A stretch of 64,000 nt of DNA from contig NZ_JACHJQ010000004.1 of NCBI RefSeq assembly GCF_014203735.1, positions 434,001-498,000 of the forward strand, in the 5' to 3' direction. This document shows, piece after piece, positions 6,251-15,068 of the stretch. Position 1 is the first letter of the stretch. Each line of letters opens with the position of its first letter. The DNA is from Actinophytocola algeriensis. Its GTDB lineage: Bacteria > Actinomycetota > Actinomycetes > Mycobacteriales > Pseudonocardiaceae. Both the position numbers and the translations under genes were made by a program. Below the pieces are notes generated by a model. It was not told the DNA's origin. It saw nothing but the letters and a program-made list of their open reading frames with translations, and ran no database searches.

Positions 6251-7825
6251 TCACAGCAGCGGTACGTCCACGAGCAGCGGCTCCACGAGCGAGCCGGCCG
6301 AGGCGACCACCTCGCGCAGCTCGGCGTCGTTCTCCACGCGGCGGGTGGCGATGCCGAAGAACAGCGCCGCCTTCGACCAGTCCATGCGCCCGAGGTCGAG
6401 GCCGGGGTGCGGGCCGGGGCCGTAGGACTCGGCGAGCGTGTCCTTGAGTGTCCGGTACTCGCCGTTGTTCATCACGCAGAACAGGACCGGCACGTGATAG
6501 CGCGCCGCGCTCCACAGGCCCTGCAGCCCGAACAGCGCGCAGCCGTCGCCGAGGACCGCCACCACGGGCCGGTCCGGCCGGGCCATGCGGGTGCCGATGG
6601 CCGCGCCGACGCCCCAGCCGAGGCCGCCGCCGACGGTGTGCACGAACGAGTTGGGGCGGGACAGCCGCAGCAGCGGGCGCAGCTCGATGCCGAACGTGAT
6701 GGCCTCGTCGACCACGACCGCGTCGGCGGGCAGTCCGTCGGCGACCGCCTTGGCCGCCACCGGCGACGGCAGCGGCGCCCGGGTCGTGGCCCGCACCGGG
6801 TCGTCGACGGCCGGGTTCGTGGCGCCCACGGGGTGCGCACGGCGCCCGACCTGGGACACCAGCTCGGTCAGCGACGCGCGGATGCCGCCGGTCAGCCCCA
6901 GCTCGACGGCGAAGTTGCGGCCCAGCTCGGCCGGGTCGTCGTCGAGCTGCACGACACGCGTGTTGCCGGGGATGGCGGGGCCGGGCGTGTAGTGGTGCGG
7001 CGAGAACGCGTGGCAGCCGACGACGAGCACGACGTCGTGGCCGGTCAGCGCCTCCCGCACGGCCACGTTGCGTGGGGCGAGCATCCCGGCGTGCAACGGA
7101 TGGGTGAACGGGAAGTTCACCCGATCGTGCATCGGTTGGTGGAAGACGGTCGCGCCGAGGCGTTCGGCGAGGTTGACCAGCTGGGTGACCGCATCGTCGC
7201 GGCCGACGCCGTCACCGGCGACGATCGCGGGGTTCCTGGCACCGGCGAGGATCCACGCGGCCTGGTCGAGCCCGGTGGCCGGGCCGAGCGGCGCGAGCGG
7301 GGAGCGGGCGGGCACCGGCACGTCGACGTCCTCGGCGAGCAGGTCCATCGGGATCGACACGAACACCGGGCCCGCGGGCGGTTGTGCCGCCAGCGCGAAC
7401 GCGCGCCGCAGCACGACCGGCAGGTCGTGTGCGTGCCGCACCTCGGTCGCGCTCTTGGCCGCGGCGGCCGCGAGCCCGACCAGGTCGCCCGCGAGCATCG
7501 GGTCCTCGATGAGGTGGCGGCGGTCCTGCTGGCCCGCGGTGACGACCAGGGGAGTGCGGGAGCGCTTCGCGTTGAGCATCCCGATCAGCCCGTTGGCGAG
7601 GCCGGCGGCGACGTGCAGGCTGACGAACGCGGTGCGGCGGGTGGCGCGCGCGTACCCGTCGGCCATCGCGACCGCGGAGTGTTCCTGGACGGCGAGCACG
7701 TACTCGAAGTCGGCCGCCTTCGCGAGCGCGTCGATCAGCGGCAGCTCGGTCGTGCCGGGATTGCCGAAGATCTTCTCGACGCCCTCGGAGCGCAGCACCT
7801 CGAGCATCGCGTCCATCGGGTTCAT
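6251..7825 (-). CDS. mdlC: thiamine-diphosphate enzyme, benzoylformate decarboxylase type
   Basis: 524 residues with the three domains of ThDP decarboxylases. The N-terminal Pyr domain has the catalytic glutamate in VQEHSAVAMADGYAR, and SLHVAAGLANG places a histidine where benzoylformate decarboxylase has His70. The central domain ends near NTRVVQLDDDP. The C-terminal PP domain has the ThDP motif GDGCALFGLQGLW followed by MNNGEYRTLK. A second histidine-rich stretch (CHAFSPHHYTPGP) matches the other active-site histidine region. The predicted reaction is decarboxylation of a 2-oxo acid such as benzoylformate, but other members are carboligases, so the substrate is uncertain. The ATG at 7825 follows GGGAG. 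It is transcribed ahead of the IclR gene. Confidence 0.75.
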   Translation of the reverse strand: MNPMDAMLEVLRSEGVEKIFGNPGTTELPLIDALAKAADFEYVLAVQEHSAVAMADGYARATRRTAFVSLHVAAGLANGLIGMLNAKRSRTPLVVTAGQQDRRHLIEDPMLAGDLVGLAAAAAKSATEVRHAHDLPVVLRRAFALAAQPPAGPVFVSIPMDLLAEDVDVPVPARSPLAPLGPATGLDQAAWILAGARNPAIVAGDGVGRDDAVTQLVNLAERLGATVFHQPMHDRVNFPFTHPLHAGMLAPRNVAVREALTGHDVVLVVGCHAFSPHHYTPGPAIPGNTRVVQLDDDPAELGRNFAVELGLTGGIRASLTELVSQVGRRAHPVGATNPAVDDPVRATTRAPLPSPVAAKAVADGLPADAVVVDEAITFGIELRPLLRLSRPNSFVHTVGGGLGWGVGAAIGTRMARPDRPVVAVLGDGCALFGLQGLWSAARYHVPVLFCVMNNGEYRTLKDTLAESYGPGPHPGLDLGRMDWSKAALFFGIATRRVENDAELREVVASAGSLVEPLLVDVPLL

Positions 7826-8065
7826 GACCCACTCCCGCCAATGTCGCCGGACCGGTCAGTATTACCCGCATGATCCGCTGTCAACCGGACAGCGTGGTCT
7901 CCGCGAAAGGCATCGTCGGGTACCCGCCAGCGGACCTCGTACCGACCCACTCTCGAATGCTGTTGGCAGCGCGGATCCTGGGACAAGGCGGGCGTTTCAC
8001 TGAGCGGAACGGTGCCCGTTGACGACGTGTCCCGGTGCGCAATAGCGTTCGTGCACAGAACCGCT

Positions 8066-8080
8066 GTTCGCAGTACGAAC
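8066..8080. promoter_or_regulatory. inverted repeat before the ABC binding-protein gene
   Basis: GTTCG-CAGTA-CGAAC is a perfect 5-bp inverted repeat lying 13 bases before the lipoprotein start codon, between the divergent decarboxylase and binding-protein genes. It is a plausible operator; the cognate regulator is not known. Confidence 0.35.
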
Positions 8081-8092
8081 ATGGGAGTCCGG

Positions 8093-9037
8093 ATGCGCCG
8101 ACGCCTCGCTGTGCTTGCCGCACTGGCCCTGTTCGCCTCGGGTTGCGGCTCGGCGGAGCCGTCGTCGTCCGGCGGCCAGGACGAGGTGAAGGTCGGGTTG
8201 ATCTCGATCCTCGACGTGGCGCCGATCTACCTGGGGAAGGAGAAGGGCTTCTTCGCCGAGCGGAACATCGAGCTGACACTGCAGCCCGCCGAGGGCGGCA
8301 CCGAGACGGTGCCGTCGGTGCTGAGCGGCAACCAGCAGTTCGGGTTCAGCAACGTCGTGACCCTGTTGCTGGCGCAGGCGCAGGGGTTGCCGGTGAAGGT
8401 GGTCAGCAACGGCACCAACTCCACCGGGGTCGACGGTGCGGACTTCGGCGCGCTGATGGTCGGTGCGGGCAGTGCCGTCCAGTCGGTGAAGGACCTGGCG
8501 GGCAAGAAGGTCGCGGTCAACACGTTCCAGAACGTCGTCGAGCTGGCCGTGCGCGCGTCGGCGCTGAAGGCGGGCATCGACCCGGAGTCGATCGAGTTCG
8601 TCAAGCTGCCGTTCCCGGACATGCCCGCCGCGCTGTCGGAGGGACGTGCGGACGCCGTGTTCGTGGTGGAGCCGTTCCAGCAGATCGTGCTGTCCCAGGG
8701 CGGCCGAGCCCTGGCGTCGAGCTATGTCGACACCGCACCGGACCTGAGCGTGGCCATGTACTTCACGTCGAAGCAGCTGCTCGGTGAGAACCCGGACCTG
8801 GTGAAGCGCTTCACGGAGGCGATGAACGAGTCCCTCGCGTACGCGGACGCCCACCCGGACGAGGTCCGCCAGATCCTGCCGACGTACACGAAGATCGGGC
8901 CGGAGATCATCCCCGAGCTGGTGCTGCCGAAGTGGCCCGCGGACATCAACACGGAGTCGGTGGCAGCGATCGCGGAGCTGGCGGAGCAGGAGAAGGTGCT
9001 GCCGAAGAAGCCCGACATCGCGGACCTCATGCCCTAG
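8093..9037 (+). CDS. lipoprotein substrate-binding protein of a NitT/TauT-type ABC transporter
   Basis: 314 residues. A lipoprotein signal (MRRRLAVLAALALFASGCGS, lipobox FASGC) anchors it outside the membrane. The mature part is an NMT1/SsuA-like type II periplasmic fold: LISILDVAPIYLGKEKGFF at the start, a glycine-rich ADFGALMVGAGS region, and SEGRADAVFVVEPF near residue 190. Family members bind sulfonates, nitrate, pyrimidine precursors or aromatic acids. The ATG at 8093 has GGGAG at 8083-8087; a start 12 bases upstream is also possible. No ATPase or permease gene is adjacent, so it is an orphan binding protein here. It is divergent from mdlC, which suggests a related substrate. Confidence 0.8.
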   Translation: MRRRLAVLAALALFASGCGSAEPSSSGGQDEVKVGLISILDVAPIYLGKEKGFFAERNIELTLQPAEGGTETVPSVLSGNQQFGFSNVVTLLLAQAQGLPVKVVSNGTNSTGVDGADFGALMVGAGSAVQSVKDLAGKKVAVNTFQNVVELAVRASALKAGIDPESIEFVKLPFPDMPAALSEGRADAVFVVEPFQQIVLSQGGRALASSYVDTAPDLSVAMYFTSKQLLGENPDLVKRFTEAMNESLAYADAHPDEVRQILPTYTKIGPEIIPELVLPKWPADINTESVAAIAELAEQEKVLPKKPDIADLMP

Positions 9038-9372
9038 ACCACCAGCACCGCGACCGCCAGCGCGAGGAAGACGCCCGGGTAGGCGATGTTGTGGAAGACC
9101 CGTCTCCACACGTGGACGCCGACCGCACCGAGGAAGAACAGGACGAGCCCGACCGCGGCGGCGGTGCCGATGAGCGGTATCCCGGCAAGCCCGAGCAGGA
9201 GCCCCGCGGCACCGGCGGCTTTCAGCAGTCCCAGCGGGGTGAGCCAGGCCGGCGGGAGGTCGAGCGCGGCCGCGTTGCCCAGCACGAACCCGGCACGCAG
9301 GAAGTCGGCCACGGCGGCCCACAGGTTGACCGCGGCGGTGACGAGGACGAGAGCGACGTACACGCTGTCCAC
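9034..9372 (-). CDS. DoxX-like small membrane protein
   Basis: 112 residues with four transmembrane helices and the loop pattern ADFLRAGFVLGNAAAL typical of DoxX-like four-helix proteins. The function of this family is poorly defined; members are often controlled by an adjacent regulator in oxidative or solvent stress. It starts with GTG at 9372 behind GGAGG, converges with the binding-protein gene (four-base stop overlap) and is divergent from a LysR gene 53 bases away, which probably controls it. Confidence 0.7.
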   Translation of the reverse strand: MDSVYVALVLVTAAVNLWAAVADFLRAGFVLGNAAALDLPPAWLTPLGLLKAAGAAGLLLGLAGIPLIGTAAAVGLVLFFLGAVGVHVWRRVFHNIAYPGVFLALAVAVLVV

Positions 9373-9425
9373 CCTCCGCCCCGCGCCGGTCGTGCGTCCA
9401 ATACCTGCGTCTATAACCTGACGGC

Positions 9426-10301
9426 ATGGATGTCGACACTCGGCTGCTGCGCTACTTCGCCGCCGTGGCCGAGGAGGGGAACCTGACCCGCGCCGCGGAG
9501 CGGTTGTTCGTGTCGCAGCCCGCGCTGACCAAGCAGGTCAAGCAGCTGGAGGACCGGCTGGGGGTGCGGCTGTTCGCACGGTCGCGAGCGGGCATGGCAC
9601 TGACCGAAGCCGGCCGTGCGCTGGCGTCGCGGGTCCCGGTGCTGCTGGGGGAGTGGGACCGCGCGCTGCGTGAGACACGACGTGCGGCGACCCAGGTCCT
9701 GCGCGTCGGTTTCCTCGCCAGCGCGGCGAACGAGGCCACCCCGGCGATCATCGCCGCGTTCGGGGAGCGGCGGCCGGGCTGGCGGGTGGACATGCGGCAG
9801 GCCGCGTGGTCGAACCCGACCGCGGGCCTGGCTTCGTCCGACGTCGACGCGGCGCTGGTACGCCTTCCCTTTCCCGGGCAGGAGAAGTGGCGCGTGTCGG
9901 TGCTGCTGACCGAACCCCGTTGCGTGGCGCTGCCGAGCGACCACCGACTGTCCACACAGGACGTGATCGCCTTCGAGGACCTGTGGGACGAACCGTTCGT
10001 CGCGGCCCCGGTGGAAACCGGATCGTGGCGCGACTACTGGCTGGCCGTCGACCACCGCCCGGACGAACCCCGGATAGGCGCCGTGACGGAACACCCGGAC
10101 GACTGGCTGAGCGCGATCGCCAACGGATACGGCGTGGCGCTGGCCCCGGAGTCCGCCGCGCGGTACTACGCCCGGCCCGGCGTCACCTACCGCCCGGTGA
10201 CCGGCGTGCCCCCGACGCAGGTCGGCATCGCGTGGTCCCCGGCGGACGACGACAACCCGGTGGTGCGGGACTTCGTGGAGTGCTGCCTGGAGCACCGGTG
10301 A
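9426..10301 (+). CDS. LysR family transcriptional regulator
   Basis: 291 residues. The winged helix-turn-helix occupies residues 1-60 (NLTRAAERLFVSQPALTKQV), and a LysR effector domain follows from about residue 90. The effector contains GVALAPESAARYY near its C-terminus, normal for the family. It is divergent from the DoxX-like gene, the usual arrangement of a LysR regulator and its target. Its TGA overlaps the GTG of the HAD-like gene, so those two are translationally coupled. Confidence 0.88.
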   Translation: MDVDTRLLRYFAAVAEEGNLTRAAERLFVSQPALTKQVKQLEDRLGVRLFARSRAGMALTEAGRALASRVPVLLGEWDRALRETRRAATQVLRVGFLASAANEATPAIIAAFGERRPGWRVDMRQAAWSNPTAGLASSDVDAALVRLPFPGQEKWRVSVLLTEPRCVALPSDHRLSTQDVIAFEDLWDEPFVAAPVETGSWRDYWLAVDHRPDEPRIGAVTEHPDDWLSAIANGYGVALAPESAARYYARPGVTYRPVTGVPPTQVGIAWSPADDDNPVVRDFVECCLEHR

Positions 10302-10777
10302 CGCGCCCGCTGCTGTTCATCGACGTCGACGGGACACTGCTCCCGTTCGGCGGCGCGGTCCACACCTTCTGCGACGACCCGAACCCCTTGCTGGCCCGGC
10401 TGGACCCCGCGCACGGCCCGCGGCTGGCGGCGCTGCCGTGCGAGCTGGTCTGGGCCACGACCTGGATGGCCGATGCGAACGACGTGCTGGCGCCGCGGCT
10501 CGGGCTGCCCCTGCTGCCGGTCGTCGACTGGCCGGAACCGTCCGATATGGACGAACAGGACGAGCGGGCCGGGCTGCACTGGAAGACCAGAGCCCTCGTC
10601 GACTGGGCCGCGGGCCGACCGTTCGCGTGGGTCGACGACGAGATCACCCGCGTCGACCGCGCCTGGGCGGAAGAGCACCACCCGGGCGCCGCTCTTCTCC
10701 ACCGTGTGGATCCCCGCGAGGGGCTCATCGACGCCGGCTACGCCACCCTCGGCGAGTGGGCGCGGCGGCACCGGTGA
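10298..10777 (+). CDS. HAD-like hydrolase domain protein (HAD_SAK_2 type)
   Basis: 159 residues. It starts at the GTG overlapping the LysR stop and immediately gives the HAD motif I, RPLLFIDVDGTLLPFGG, with the nucleophilic Asp pair DxD. A later WVDDEITRVDRAW is the motif IV-like acidic pair. The compact size without a cap and the ELVWATTWMADAN segment resemble the HAD domain of Swiss-army-knife RNA repair proteins, which also occurs alone in actinobacteria. Substrate is unknown; phosphatase activity is inferred from the family. Confidence 0.65.
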   Translation: MTRPLLFIDVDGTLLPFGGAVHTFCDDPNPLLARLDPAHGPRLAALPCELVWATTWMADANDVLAPRLGLPLLPVVDWPEPSDMDEQDERAGLHWKTRALVDWAAGRPFAWVDDEITRVDRAWAEEHHPGAALLHRVDPREGLIDAGYATLGEWARRHR

Positions 10778-10820
10778 CAGGCTCGCCCGGAGGAGCGCCG
10801 GGCGAGCCCGAGTCCATCGG

Positions 10821-12131
10821 TCACGACTCCGTCGTCGCCACTCGCTGCGGGGGCAGGCCGGGCAGGAAGCGGCCCGGCTGGCGGAGCTTCACGCACAGCG
10901 CGGCCGACGCGACGGCCAGCGCGCAGGCCAGCAAGAGCACCGGCGTGTAGCCCCACGACGGCAGCACCGCCGCCGCCACGCCGACACCCAGCACCCCGCC
11001 GAACGCCTTCGCGCTGTACACCGCCGCGTGCGTGCGGCGGGCGCCCGCGCTCTGGTCGCCGAAGAACTCCCGCACCAGTGACGCGAACAGCGGGTAGAAC
11101 GCACCACCGCCGACACCAGCCAGCAGCGCCGCGAACACCAGCATCGCCACGGCCCCGGTGCTCGCCGCCGACGCCAGGAACAGCTGCCCCAGCCCGAGAA
11201 CCGCGAGCACCCACGCCAGCGTGCGGGTCCGGCCGAGGCGGTCCGACACCCGGATCGCCGCCGCGCGGCCCGCGCCGTTCGCGCCGAGCAGTACACCTGT
11301 GCCCACCGCGACCACGACGAGCGGCGCGTTGATGGTGCCGCCCAGTGTGGCCAGGAACGTGATGTCGAACAGCGACACGGCGCTCGCGATGAACAGGATG
11401 AGGTACATCAGCGGCGCGACGCCGGTCCGCATCGCCTCGCGGGGCGAGTACTGCCGCACCGCCGACGACCGCTGCTCCAGCATCCACTCGCGCGGGTCGA
11501 CCGAAGCAGGCCACCAGTTCGCGGGCGGGTCCACCATGAGTGACCCGGCCGCCAGCACCACCGCGAACACCACGACGGCCGTCACCGTCAGGGCGGGGCC
11601 GACCGGGGCGAACAGGAACGCGATCGCGAACGGCACCGAGCCGTACGCGAAGGCGCCGGTCGCGAGGCTGACCTTCGCCGCCTGGCGCTCCGGGTACCAC
11701 TTGGCGACCGTCGCGGAACAGGTGGCGTAGACCAGGCCGGCGCCCGTACCGCTCAGCACGGAGTACCCGATGACGGCGGCGAACTGGGAGCCGAACGCGA
11801 GCGAGAGCGGGCCGAGGGGGAGGAGCACCGCCCCGGCGATCATCGCGGTGCGTGGCCCGATCCGGCCGCGTTCACGCAGGAACGCGACGGGGAAGCCGGC
11901 GCCGGCCTGGAAGACCGTCCACAGCGCGAGGAGCCAGAACACGTCGAGCGCGGACCAGCCGCGGTCGACGAGCGACGGCACCAGCGAGCCGAACCCGTAC
12001 TGCAGGATGCCGATCGCGGCCATCGCGGCCCAGGACGCGCGCAGCATCCAGGCGCGGTCGCGGCCGACCAGCTCACCAGGGGAAGGTCCGACCTGGAAGC
12101 GACGGCCTAGGAAGTCAACAGAGGCACTCAT
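10821..12131 (-). CDS. oxalate/formate antiporter-type (OFA) MFS transporter
   Basis: 436 residues, twelve predicted transmembrane helices. The N-terminal half has the pattern QYGFGSLVPSLVDRGW and GTGAGLVYATCSATVAKWYP, typical of the OFA branch of the major facilitator superfamily, whose members carry oxalate, formate or related monocarboxylates. The start at 12131 has AGAGGGG upstream. It is divergent from sucC with a shared 98-base promoter region holding the putative GntR operator, so it most likely imports the carboxylate used by the glyoxylate operon. Oxalate, glycolate or glyoxylate are all possible; the sequence does not decide. Confidence 0.75.
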   Translation of the reverse strand: MSASVDFLGRRFQVGPSPGELVGRDRAWMLRASWAAMAAIGILQYGFGSLVPSLVDRGWSALDVFWLLALWTVFQAGAGFPVAFLRERGRIGPRTAMIAGAVLLPLGPLSLAFGSQFAAVIGYSVLSGTGAGLVYATCSATVAKWYPERQAAKVSLATGAFAYGSVPFAIAFLFAPVGPALTVTAVVVFAVVLAAGSLMVDPPANWWPASVDPREWMLEQRSSAVRQYSPREAMRTGVAPLMYLILFIASAVSLFDITFLATLGGTINAPLVVVAVGTGVLLGANGAGRAAAIRVSDRLGRTRTLAWVLAVLGLGQLFLASAASTGAVAMLVFAALLAGVGGGAFYPLFASLVREFFGDQSAGARRTHAAVYSAKAFGGVLGVGVAAAVLPSWGYTPVLLLACALAVASAALCVKLRQPGRFLPGLPPQRVATTES

Positions 12132-12162
12132 CACGGACCCCTCTCTGGACAACGGGTTCCAT

Positions 12163-12175
12163 ACTGCATACAGTC
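12163..12175. promoter_or_regulatory. probable GntR operator between the OFA carrier and sucC
   Basis: ACTGCATACAGT (12163-12174) has ACTG/CAGT inverted ends; with the next base the word GCATACAGTC (12166-12175) is identical to 5352-5361 in front of the FadR-type GntR gene. It lies 32 bases before the carrier start and 55 bases before the sucC start, in position to control both directions. Confidence 0.6.
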
Positions 12176-12229
12176 TACAACACATGGTGGTGTCGGTCAC
12201 AGCCCTGAAAGACGGAAGGTTGGGCGCGA

Positions 12230-13390
12230 GTGGACCTGTACGAATACCAAGCGAAAGACCTCTTCGCGGCGCACGGAGTGCCGGTGGGCCCCGGTCAGCG
12301 AGTGGTCACCGACGCGGGCGCGGCATCGACCGCCGCCGCCGAGTTCGGGGTGCCGGTCGTCATCAAGGCGCAGGTGAAGACGGGTGGCCGTGGCAAAGCC
12401 GGCGGCGTCAAGCTCGCCACCGACGCCGGTGACGCGCTCGGGAAGGCCGAGAGCATCCTCGGCCTGGACATCAAGGGCCACACGGTGCGGCGCGTGCTGG
12501 TCACCCCCGCGTCGACGATAGCCGAGGAGTACTACTTCTCGTTCCTCCTCGACCGCGCGAACCGGACGTTCCTCGCGATGGCGTCGGCCGAGGGCGGCAT
12601 GGAGATCGAGCAGCTGGCCGTGGAACGACCAGAGGCCCTCGCGAGGATCCCGATCGACGCCAACGAGGGCGTGGACCTGGCCAAGGCCAAGGAGATCGCG
12701 GCGATCTTCCCGACGGACGTGCAGGACGCCGCCGCCGAGGTGATCGTCAAGCTGTGGGAGACCTTCGTGTCCGAGGACGCGACGCTGGTGGAGGTCAACC
12801 CGCTCGTGCGTGACGGCGACGGGAACATCGTCGCGCTGGACGGCAAGGTGACGCTCGACGAGAACGCGGCGTTCCGCCACCCCGGCCACGCCGACCTCGT
12901 CGACGCCGAGGCCGAGGACCCCCTCGAGGCGGCCGCGAAGGCCAAGGACCTCAACTACGTCAAGCTCGACGGCCAGGTTGGCATCATCGGCAACGGTGCT
13001 GGGCTCGTCATGTCTACATTGGACGTGGTGGCGTACGCGGGTGCGGAGCACGATATCCGGCCTGCCAACTTCCTCGACATCGGCGGTGGCGCGTCGGCGC
13101 AGGTGATGGCCGACGGGCTGGAGATCATCCTGTCCGACCCGGACGTGAAGTCGGTGTTCGTCAACGTGTTCGGCGGCATCACCGCGTGCGACGCGGTCGC
13201 CAACGGGATCGTGCAGGCGTTCGGGCTGCTGGGCAACGTGACCAAGCCGGTCGTGGTCCGGCTCGACGGCAACAACGCCGCCGAGGGCCGCCGGATCCTC
13301 GACGACGCCGCACTTCCCGGCCTGCAGCGCCTCGACACCATGGACAGCGCGGCCCGCAGCGCCGCCGAGCTTGCCTTCAAGGGGGCCTGA
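12230..13390 (+). CDS. sucC: succinate--CoA ligase (ADP-forming) beta subunit homologue
   Basis: 386 residues, the normal SucC length. The N-terminal ATP-grasp domain starts [19 protein letters not shown] (GTG start) and carries [19 protein letters not shown]; the metal-binding LVEVNPLV follows near residue 190. The C-terminal CoA-ligase domain has the helix-lead [22 protein letters not shown] lies nine bases before the GTG. Classic SucCD makes succinyl-CoA in the TCA cycle; here the pair heads an operon with hyi, glxR and gcl and lies opposite an OFA carrier. It may therefore be a second copy used to activate a C2 or C4 acid. Whether another sucCD exists in the genome cannot be seen. Confidence 0.88.
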   Translation: MDLYEYQAKDLFAAHGVPVGPGQRVVTDAGAASTAAAEFGVPVVIKAQVKTGGRGKAGGVKLATDAGDALGKAESILGLDIKGHTVRRVLVTPASTIAEEYYFSFLLDRANRTFLAMASAEGGMEIEQLAVERPEALARIPIDANEGVDLAKAKEIAAIFPTDVQDAAAEVIVKLWETFVSEDATLVEVNPLVRDGDGNIVALDGKVTLDENAAFRHPGHADLVDAEAEDPLEAAAKAKDLNYVKLDGQVGIIGNGAGLVMSTLDVVAYAGAEHDIRPANFLDIGGGASAQVMADGLEIILSDPDVKSVFVNVFGGITACDAVANGIVQAFGLLGNVTKPVVVRLDGNNAAEGRRILDDAALPGLQRLDTMDSAARSAAELAFKGA

Positions 13391-13392
13391 GC

Positions 13393-14286
13393 ATGTCGAT
13401 CTTCCTCAACGAGGACAGCAGGATCATCGTCCAGGGCATGACCGGCGCCGAAGGCCGCAAGCACACCGCGCGCATGCTCGCCGCGGGCACCAACGTGGTC
13501 GGCGGTGTCACTCCGGGCAAGGGCGGGCAGAAGGCCGAGATCGGCGAGGCGAACCTCCCGGTCTTCAACTCGGTGGCCGAGGCCATGAGTGAGACGGGTG
13601 CCGACACCACGGTCGTGTTCGTGCCGCCGAAGTTCGCGAAGGGCGCGGTGAACGAGGCGGTCGACGCGGGCATCGGGCTCGCGGTCGTGATCACCGAGGG
13701 CATCCCGGTGCACGACACCGCCGCGTTCTGGGCGCACGCCCGCGCCACCGGGAACAGAACACGGATCATCGGCCCGAACTGCCCCGGCGTGATCAGCCCC
13801 GGCAAGTCGAACGCGGGCATCATCCCCGCCGACATCACCTCGTCCGGCCGGATCGGGCTCGTGTCCAAGTCGGGAACCCTGACCTACCAGCTGATGTACG
13901 AGCTGCGCGACATCGGGTTCTCGACCGCCGTGGGCATCGGCGGCGACCCGATCATCGGCACCACCCACATCGACGCGCTGGCCGCGTTCGAGGCGGACCC
14001 GGAGACCGAGCTGATCGTGATGATCGGCGAGATCGGCGGCGACGCCGAGGAGCGGGCGGCCGCGTTCATCAAGGACAACGTCACGAAGCCGGTCGTGGGT
14101 TACGTCGCCGGGTTCACCGCGCCGGAGGGCAAGACGATGGGGCACGCGGGTGCGATCGTGTCCGGTTCGTCGGGCACGGCGGCCGCGAAGAAGGAAGCAC
14201 TGGAGGCGGCCGGCGTACGTGTGGGCAAGACTCCTTCCGAGACCGCAGAGCTGGCCAGGGCGAGCCTGGTCCAGACCGTCGCCTAG
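13393..14286 (+). CDS. sucD: succinate--CoA ligase alpha subunit homologue
   Basis: 297 residues. The N-terminal CoA-binding Rossmann domain reads [19 protein letters not shown], then [10 protein letters not shown]. The catalytic histidine lies in [10 protein letters not shown] near residue 250, in the flavodoxin-like domain. All SucD landmarks are present. It starts three bases after sucC with AAGGGGGC in front, so the subunits are co-translated. Position inside a glyoxylate operon suggests a specialised or condition-specific role, as for its partner. Confidence 0.9.
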   Translation: MSIFLNEDSRIIVQGMTGAEGRKHTARMLAAGTNVVGGVTPGKGGQKAEIGEANLPVFNSVAEAMSETGADTTVVFVPPKFAKGAVNEAVDAGIGLAVVITEGIPVHDTAAFWAHARATGNRTRIIGPNCPGVISPGKSNAGIIPADITSSGRIGLVSKSGTLTYQLMYELRDIGFSTAVGIGGDPIIGTTHIDALAAFEADPETELIVMIGEIGGDAEERAAAFIKDNVTKPVVGYVAGFTAPEGKTMGHAGAIVSGSSGTAAAKKEALEAAGVRVGKTPSETAELARASLVQTVA

Positions 14287-14294
14287 GAGTACCA

Positions 14295-15068
14295 GTGCGC
14301 TTCGACGTCAACCTGTCCATCCTGTTCACCGAGCTGCCCATGCTCGAGCGGCCCGCCGCGGCCGCCGCGAAGGGGTTCGACGCGGTCGAGATGTGGTGGC
14401 CGTTCGACGGCCCGGTGCCCGCGGACGCGGAGCTGGACGCGCTCGAACGAGCCATCAACGACGCGGGTGTTTCCCTGGTGGGCCTCAACTTCGACGCCGG
14501 GCACATGCCATCGGGTGACCGGGGCCTGTTGTCGTCGAAGGCCACGAGCCTGCGGTTCCGCGACAACATCGACGTGACGGTCGGGTTCGCGGAACGGCTG
14601 GGCTGCAAGGTGCTCAACGCCTTGTACGGCAACACGACCGACGACTCCGACGTGGAGCTGGCGCTGGAGAACCTCGCGCTGGCGGCGAAGTCGGCGTCGC
14701 GGACCGGTGCCACGGTCGTCGTGGAGGCGCTCAACTCGTTCGAGAACACCCGGTACCCGATCACCTCGACCACCGCGGCACTGCAGGTGATCGACCAGGT
14801 GCCGGGTACCGCGTTCCTCGCGGACTTCTACCACCTGGCGCGGATGGGCGAGGACATCCCCGCGCTGATCACGAACCACGCGGACCGGTTCGGGCACGTG
14901 CAGATCGCGGACGTGCCCGGCCGCGGCCAACCGGGGACGGGAGAGCTGGACTACCCGGCGATCCTGCGGCAGCTGGCGGCGAGCCCCTACCAGGGACCCG
15001 TTGGCCTGGAGTACAAGCCGGTTGGGCCAAGCGATGAGAGTTTCGGCTGGTTGGAGGCTATGCGGTGA
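14295..15068 (+). CDS. hyi: hydroxypyruvate isomerase
   Basis: 257-residue TIM-barrel protein starting with GTG behind GGAG. Landmarks: MRFDVNLSILFTELP at the first strand, KGFDAVEMWWPFD, VVVEALNSFENTRYPI with a metal-ligand glutamate near residue 150, FYHLARMGED, and VGLEYKPVG near the C-terminus. These match Hyi, which interconverts hydroxypyruvate and tartronate semialdehyde. It lies between sucD and the reductase gene, overlapping the latter by four bases. It feeds the Gcl product pool into glycerate. Confidence 0.9.
   Translation: MRFDVNLSILFTELPMLERPAAAAAKGFDAVEMWWPFDGPVPADAELDALERAINDAGVSLVGLNFDAGHMPSGDRGLLSSKATSLRFRDNIDVTVGFAERLGCKVLNALYGNTTDDSDVELALENLALAAKSASRTGATVVVEALNSFENTRYPITSTTAALQVIDQVPGTAFLADFYHLARMGEDIPALITNHADRFGHVQIADVPGRGQPGTGELDYPAILRQLAASPYQGPVGLEYKPVGPSDESFGWLEAMR

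Noticed and set aside
6035-7873. 612-codon plus-strand frame opposite mdlC
   Set aside because: Antisense to a complete ThDP enzyme; repeated R, H, G and Q with no fold pattern.
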